From assembly GCA_019232725.1 (NCBI GenBank), contig JAFANK010000315.1, positions 1 to 10,141 on the forward strand: 10,141 nucleotides of DNA, in the 5' to 3' direction. A model generated the notes under the pieces. The model was not told where the DNA came from, did no database searches, and saw only the letters and a program-made list of their open reading frames with translations. The DNA is from Vulcanimicrobiota bacterium (GTDB lineage Bacteria; Vulcanimicrobiota; Vulcanimicrobiia; Eremiobacterales; Eremiobacteraceae). Position 1 is the first letter of the stretch; each line of letters opens with the position of its first letter. A program made the translations under genes and the position numbers. Shown here in pieces: positions 6,592-10,141 of this stretch.

Positions 6592-7980
6592 CTATTCTTT
6601 ATCTTCGAGGCCGGAAGGGGCGAGCTTGGCGAGCTGCACCGCCAGCCACGGCGGCCGGCGGTCGGCACTTTCCGCTCGTTCCTTTGTGATGACCGCGGAG
6701 CGCACGAGCTGACCGCCGACGAATCGGATAGGTTCCGGCGGGAAGTAGCGTTGTCGGCGGTCGACCAGCGCGCACTCGGACCATTCGTCCTTGCGGCCGA
6801 GCGCGAGGCTCCCCAAAATGCGCCCACCGACAAAGCTTGGACCAACGCCATTGCCGCTCCACCCGATGCCGTACACAATATGGTTGCGGCCGCCGAGTCG
6901 CCCGAGCAACGGAAGGCCGTCCATCGTGCGGTCGATAGGACCGCACCAATCGTCGGCGATCGGTACATCCGACAGCAGGGGATAGTAGCGCCGGAAATCC
7001 GCTTCGACGAGCCGCGCACGCCGCTGGTTGCGATCGATGTTCGGACCAATCCGATCGCCGTATGCAATTCCCCAGCCGCCTTTGCCGAATGCGATGCGCC
7101 CGCTTCGGGTCGTGCGGTAATAACACACCATCATTTGGGAATCCGTGATGCACTCGCCGCCTGTCCACCCGATCGCAGCGAGCCGTTCGGGGATGGGCGC
7201 AGTGGCAACGATGTCGCTTGAGATGACCGCAATCGACCGGCTCAATTCGGGCAGGCCGACCGACCACGCATTCATGGCGACCACCGCACGATCGGCGACA
7301 AGCTTGCCACGAGCAGTCTTCACAACGACTGGGTGCTCACGACTAAACGTGTCGACGTGTGTGTTCTCATAAATGCGCACACCGCGCTGCAGCGCGACCT
7401 CGCGCATGCCGCGAACAAGCGCTGCCGGATGCACGGTCGCGGCTTTGCGCTCGAGGACACCGGCGCGATGCATCGGTGAGCCCGACCTGCGTGCCACCTC
7501 GGCCGGTTGCAGCCGCGCAAATGTGTCAAGACCCAGTTGTTCGCTGGCACGTACGACTGCCTCCCACGAGGCCATCTGTACTCTGCTCGTCGCCGTCCAC
7601 AACCAGCCGTGCTGGACGAACTCTGCATCAATCGAATTGGCGTCGCAAAAAGCGCCGATCTCGTCGATCGCCGATTCCGATGCTTTCGTCAACCGCAACG
7701 CCTCGTCACGACCGAACGCCTTCACCATGGAAGGGAACTTCGGCCACCATGTCAAGACAAATCCGCCGTTACGTCCCGATGCGCCGCCTCCACACACGTC
7801 GCGTTCCAAGATCGCGACATCGCAAGACGGCTCGAGCTCTTTGATTCGTAACGCCGTCCACAATCCGACATAGCCACCGCCGATGATGGCGATATCCGCG
7901 CGAGCATCACCCACGAGGGGGTCGCAAACAGGTTGATCGGGCAGCGTTTCTTGTAACCACAACGATCTGTGGAGTGGCAA
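6592..7980 (-). CDS. FAD-dependent oxidoreductase, DAO family (glycine oxidase / PuuB-like)
   Basis: The 462-residue product belongs to the D-amino-acid-oxidase superfamily, flavoenzymes that oxidise the C-N bond of amino acids or amines such as gamma-glutamylputrescine. The dinucleotide-binding site is DIAIIGGGYVGLWTALRIKE at about 29-48, with Glu59 ending the second strand to hold the ribose. CGGGASGRNGG at 63-73 is the usual motif of this subgroup. Near the C-terminus DGLPLLGRL (354-362) and YGIGWSGNGVGPSFVGGRIL (370-389) close the FAD pocket. The start is TTG at 7980: a strong GGAGG (7993-7989) lies 8 bases upstream, and the SLWLQETLP opening is normal for these proteins. There is no signal peptide. 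It is divergent from the gene at 8077 and convergent with the exporter operon. The substrate is not determined; no polyamine or amino-acid catabolic genes adjoin it. Confidence 0.93.
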   Translation of the reverse strand: MPLHRSLWLQETLPDQPVCDPLVGDARADIAIIGGGYVGLWTALRIKELEPSCDVAILERDVCGGGASGRNGGFVLTWWPKFPSMVKAFGRDEALRLTKASESAIDEIGAFCDANSIDAEFVQHGWLWTATSRVQMASWEAVVRASEQLGLDTFARLQPAEVARRSGSPMHRAGVLERKAATVHPAALVRGMREVALQRGVRIYENTHVDTFSREHPVVVKTARGKLVADRAVVAMNAWSVGLPELSRSIAVISSDIVATAPIPERLAAIGWTGGECITDSQMMVCYYRTTRSGRIAFGKGGWGIAYGDRIGPNIDRNQRRARLVEADFRRYYPLLSDVPIADDWCGPIDRTMDGLPLLGRLGGRNHIVYGIGWSGNGVGPSFVGGRILGSLALGRKDEWSECALVDRRQRYFPPEPIRFVGGQLVRSAVITKERAESADRRPPWLAVQLAKLAPSGLEDKE

Positions 7981-8014
7981 AATATCGACCTCCGAACGGC
8001 GCTTCTAATTCTTG

Positions 8015-8037
8015 AACAGGCGCTTCGCTTGCCTGTT
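8015..8037. repeat. Inverted repeat, candidate operator
   Basis: Perfect seven-base arms AACAGGC (8015-8021) and GCCTGTT (8031-8037) flank a nine-base spacer, with centres of the arms about one and a half helical turns apart. It abuts the -35 box at 8041 and lies 34 bases upstream of the TTG start of the FAD gene, so one regulator bound here could affect both divergent genes. A TTTTCTT run after the right arm also gives it a terminator look on the plus strand, but no plus-strand gene ends just before it. Confidence 0.5.
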
Positions 8038-8040
8038 TTC

Positions 8041-8070
8041 TTGACAAGAATGGGCCCTTTGCGATATAAA
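8041..8070 (+). promoter_or_regulatory. Near-consensus sigma70-type promoter, TTGACA-18-TATAAA
   Basis: The -35 box TTGACA (8041-8046) is a perfect match, and the -10 box TATAAA (8065-8070) matches five of six bases; the spacer is 18 bases. The -10 box ends six bases before GTG 8077, so transcription should start at or next to that codon, giving a leaderless mRNA. This is the clearest promoter in the window. Confidence 0.8.
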
Positions 8071-8076
8071 GCAAGC

Positions 8077-8598
8077 GTGAAGGGGCTGCGCGTCACCGGG
8101 GTCGCCATTGTTGTCGTTCTGGTCGTCATAGCTCTCGCTTTTGCGGGTTTGTACACCTTCGCTAAGCCACAGCACTTCGTCGCGCTGGGCACTCCCATTC
8201 AACAAGACGATTTCATCTATGTCGTGACTGGTGTGGGCCGGTCGCCAACCATTGGTAATGGCGCAGCCACCGTACGCGCGAGCGGTCTATACTATATCGT
8301 GACGATCCGCGTGGACAACGATGCCAAGCGTGTCGCGTTCAAATGGGATGAGCGCATTCCCCATATCATGGATGCGCAAGGAGATCGCTTCGACAAATCG
8401 CCGGATGGACAAGCCGCATTAGATGCCGAGACGAAGCCGAAATTCGCCGTGCCCCCCGGCCAGAGCGCATCTTTCGAAGCGGTATTCGACGTGCCAGCCC
8501 ATATCGACAAACCAGTGCTGGCACTGGACAACGGCATCATGATGGGTGACATCTTCAACCTCGTCGAGTACCGTCGCGTAGGGGTCATCCTGTACTAA
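8077..8598 (+). CDS. Membrane-anchored protein with a DUF4352-like beta-sandwich domain
   Basis: The 173-residue product begins MKGLRVTG, then one hydrophobic helix at about 8-27 (GVAIVVVLVVIALAFAGLYT), which reads as an N-terminal anchor. The rest is outside the membrane and beta-rich: YYIVTIRVDND around residues 71-81, DAQGDRFDKSP around 96-106, then VPPGQSASFEAVFDVPAHI. That order, of a beta strand with conserved polar positions, an Asp-Gly turn and a Pro-Gly followed by FDVP, is the usual look of DUF4352-type domains. The assignment is moderate because I cannot run a profile search. GTG 8077 is chosen over in-frame upstream ATGs (7969, 8050) because the promoter at 8041-8070 overlaps or follows them. 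There is no Shine-Dalgarno site. It is divergent from the FAD gene; function is unknown. Confidence 0.8.
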   Translation: MKGLRVTGVAIVVVLVVIALAFAGLYTFAKPQHFVALGTPIQQDDFIYVVTGVGRSPTIGNGAATVRASGLYYIVTIRVDNDAKRVAFKWDERIPHIMDAQGDRFDKSPDGQAALDAETKPKFAVPPGQSASFEAVFDVPAHIDKPVLALDNGIMMGDIFNLVEYRRVGVILY

Positions 8599-8649
8599 AG
8601 CCGGGCGCCGTCGGGGGAAGCGGCGATTTTACACCGAACGAGCAGCGCA

Positions 8650-8871
8650 GTGATCCATGACGGTGATCTCGCGCCATTGGAAGGTCAGCGAGTTCGGGTC
8701 AGCTTCAAGGATGGACACAAGACAATCGGCAAACTACAACGTGATTTGACCGGTCAATGTTGGGAATTGTTGCGCGCCGACGCCGATAAGTCGCGCTCCT
8801 CACCGCCGGGTGTCGGCGAGATATTGTTCCTGCAGGACATCGCGGCCGTCGAGCCGTTTGAGATCCACTGA
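8650..8871 (+). CDS. Small hypothetical protein, possible SH3/Sm-like beta-barrel
   Basis: A 73-residue soluble protein from GTG 8650. It begins MIHDGDLAPLEGQRVRVSFK and continues with DGHKTIGKLQRDL. The pattern of a Gly turn, alternating hydrophobics (VRVSF), an Asp-Gly turn and a short GKL strand resembles the first strands of Sm-like or SH3-like small barrels. A Ser/Pro-rich loop follows near residues 48-54, then EILFLQDIAAVEPFE as the last strands. This fold call is inference; no catalytic or nucleic-acid motif is seen. The gene starts 51 bases after the membrane protein and may share its transcript. The upstream Shine-Dalgarno site is weak. The stop is 6 bases from the end of the convergent glycoside hydrolase gene, leaving no room for a terminator between them. 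Confidence 0.65.
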   Translation: MIHDGDLAPLEGQRVRVSFKDGHKTIGKLQRDLTGQCWELLRADADKSRSSPPGVGEILFLQDIAAVEPFEIH

Positions 8872-8877
8872 TGTCAC

Positions 8878-10141
8878 CTACGTCTGCAGCGTCGCATCAA
8901 TAACGCACACGCCCTTCGGCGCGAGCTCCAGAGTGCCGTTTGTCAAGCGTTCGCGGGACTCAGCGTTCGTGAGCTGGACGCGATCGCCCATCTGCACCGG
9001 TTCGCTCGTCCAGCTGTGGTTGACGAAGAGCAATCGGCGGCGGCGCTCATCGCGTGCAAAGCACCACACAAACTTTTGCACTGCCGGCCCGAGCTCGAGA
9101 TGCAAGAGGTTGTCGCCGGCTGCGCCCGTTTTTAGGGTGCCGACGACAGCACGATATAGACGCCACGTCTCGTCGGTCAGGTTGGCATCAATTCCATGCA
9201 GCGCGTAGTACTCAAGTGGATAGGTCACGACGATAACACGGCCTGAGCCGAGACGGTGTTCGAGGAGCGCCGGCAAGCCATCCTGATCGACGGCCACCAC
9301 GGTCGCTGCGTCCACCTCAACCGGCAGCGGTGCTGCTCGCCGAAGTTCGCCCTGCACATTCCAGCTGAGCGTGTCACCTTCGGACATATCGGCCAACGCA
9401 TGGCGGAACGTGAAGCGCACGGTGTCTGGCGCCTGACGCACGAGGCCGTAACGGATTAGGGGCCGGGCGCCGATGAGCGGAGCCAAATTCGGGTGCCAGG
9501 GCTCGCCACCATAGGACAGATATAGCGTGCCGCCGCCGCGGACAAATGCATCCATCGCATCGGCATCGGCGGTCGTCACCGACTGTAGACATGGAACGAG
9601 CACTGCATCCGCAGAGGTAGATCTCAGGCCGTTTAGGTCAACGAATGTTGCGTCGATATCGGCGCGCACCAGCGAAGCGTACGTCTGCAAGAAAAGGTCG
9701 CGCTGCTGTGGACGGGTCCAGCCCCAATCAAATGGATATTCCGTGAGATAGTAGGAGCTGCGGCCTACAGCGATACGCGGCTGCTCGGGTTGCCAACGCT
9801 GCAGGTGATGATCGCGGACAAACGCCGCAAACCGCGAGAATTCCGTCGCCTGCGGTTTGCTCGATCCATCGGTGCGCAGCAACCCGAAATGCAGCTCGTA
9901 CGGATGGTGCGCGTACGGTGGACGGTCGGCGATGGTGAAATCGTGCGAGTTCCACGCGAGCGTACCGCAATTGCCGGCGCCAAACGCCGACCACAGCGTC
10001 GTGCGATAGTAATCCGCGGCGAATTGGTCGTCTGCCTGATCCGAAGAGCAACCAAACTCTTCCAATAGGACCGGTTTTCCAAACATCTGTAGCATGCGCA
10101 TTGCAAAGCTCGCAAAGACCGAGTGTCGCAGCGCGTCTGTC
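8878..10141 (-). CDS. Clan-A glycoside hydrolase with beta-galactosidase-like C-terminal region (C-terminal part, runs off right edge)
   Basis: The frame is open to base 10141, so the N-terminus is missing and 420 residues are visible. These enzymes hydrolyse beta-linked sugars with two catalytic glutamates. GKPVLLEEFGC near residues 21-31 looks like the last barrel-strand motif of GH5/GH42-type enzymes, and its Glu pair likely includes the nucleophile. TLAWNSHDF near 60-68 would follow as the next strand. The acid/base motif lies outside the window. A second region (about 115-290) has alpha/beta character, with ADAVLVPCLQSV and FVRGGGTLYLSYGG, like the class-I amidotransferase-like trimerisation domain of GH42 beta-galactosidases. 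The last 100 residues form a beta-sandwich-like tail (RLLFVNHSWTSEPV). The methionine near 10101 is internal, not the start. Fold confidence is good; the exact GH family and substrate are open. Confidence 0.82.
   Translation of the reverse strand, partial: TDALRHSVFASFAMRMLQMFGKPVLLEEFGCSSDQADDQFAADYYRTTLWSAFGAGNCGTLAWNSHDFTIADRPPYAHHPYELHFGLLRTDGSSKPQATEFSRFAAFVRDHHLQRWQPEQPRIAVGRSSYYLTEYPFDWGWTRPQQRDLFLQTYASLVRADIDATFVDLNGLRSTSADAVLVPCLQSVTTADADAMDAFVRGGGTLYLSYGGEPWHPNLAPLIGARPLIRYGLVRQAPDTVRFTFRHALADMSEGDTLSWNVQGELRRAAPLPVEVDAATVVAVDQDGLPALLEHRLGSGRVIVVTYPLEYYALHGIDANLTDETWRLYRAVVGTLKTGAAGDNLLHLELGPAVQKFVWCFARDERRRRLLFVNHSWTSEPVQMGDRVQLTNAESRERLTNGTLELAPKGVCVIDATLQT

Noticed and set aside
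6751..7851. Several long plus-strand open frames opposite the FAD oxidoreductase
   Set aside because: They are antisense shadows produced by GC-rich codon use; the minus-strand product has a full set of DAO-family motifs.
8015..8045. Inverted repeat plus TTTTCTT read as a plus-strand intrinsic terminator
   Set aside because: No plus-strand gene ends upstream of it, since the FAD gene there is on the minus strand, and the T-run merges into the -35 box. An operator role fits better, though this is not proved.
7969..8076. Upstream in-frame starts (ATG 7969, ATG 8050) for the membrane protein
   Set aside because: They lie before or between the promoter boxes at 8041-8070, so they would not be on the transcript. 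They also add a non-signal-like extension ahead of a good N-terminal anchor.

Overview
The window looks like a chromosomal segment of a GC-rich, poorly characterised environmental bacterium, probably from a metagenome assembly. The two-protein MacB-type transporter, the mix of Shine-Dalgarno-led and apparently leaderless starts, and the coiled-coil small protein are compatible with a lineage such as Eremiobacterota or a neighbouring phylum. That placement is a low-confidence impression, not a demonstration. I see no phage, transposon, CRISPR array or integrase.

Left part (1-1480), all on the minus strand. A multicopper oxidase of the CotA / bilirubin oxidase type runs off the left edge; its N-terminal 182 residues are visible, with the first two copper-binding motifs. 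It is followed, moving right, by tRNA-Val(GAC) with an encoded CCA, an 83-residue hypothetical protein, and a coiled-coil protein gene broken by a one-base frameshift.

Middle part (1637-6557), all on the plus strand. It holds a VOC-superfamily protein, tRNA-Val(CAC), a threonine/serine dehydratase whose start lies 21 bases after that tRNA, then a tripartite exporter operon. The operon encodes a membrane-anchored MacA-like adaptor, a MacB-type ATPase, and a MacB-type permease overlapping the ATPase by ATGA. The adaptor and ABC pair would together move a substrate across the envelope; the substrate cannot be read from sequence. A perfect hairpin closes the operon.

Right part (6592-10141). A DAO-family FAD oxidoreductase (minus strand, TTG start with a GGAGG site) is divergent from a small membrane-anchored protein with a DUF4352-like domain. 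The second gene has a near-consensus TTGACA/TATAAA promoter ending six bases before a GTG codon, so its mRNA is probably leaderless. A 7+7 inverted repeat lies between the two genes, against the -35 box. A 73-residue small beta-barrel-like protein follows. Convergent with it, a clan-A glycoside hydrolase with a beta-galactosidase-like C-terminal part runs off the right edge.

Most genes are recognisable household or accessory functions. The points worth a second look are the leaderless-start architecture, the operator-like repeat, the frameshifted coiled-coil gene, and the stop-codon hairpin inside the exporter operon. I do not see a clearly new multi-gene system.
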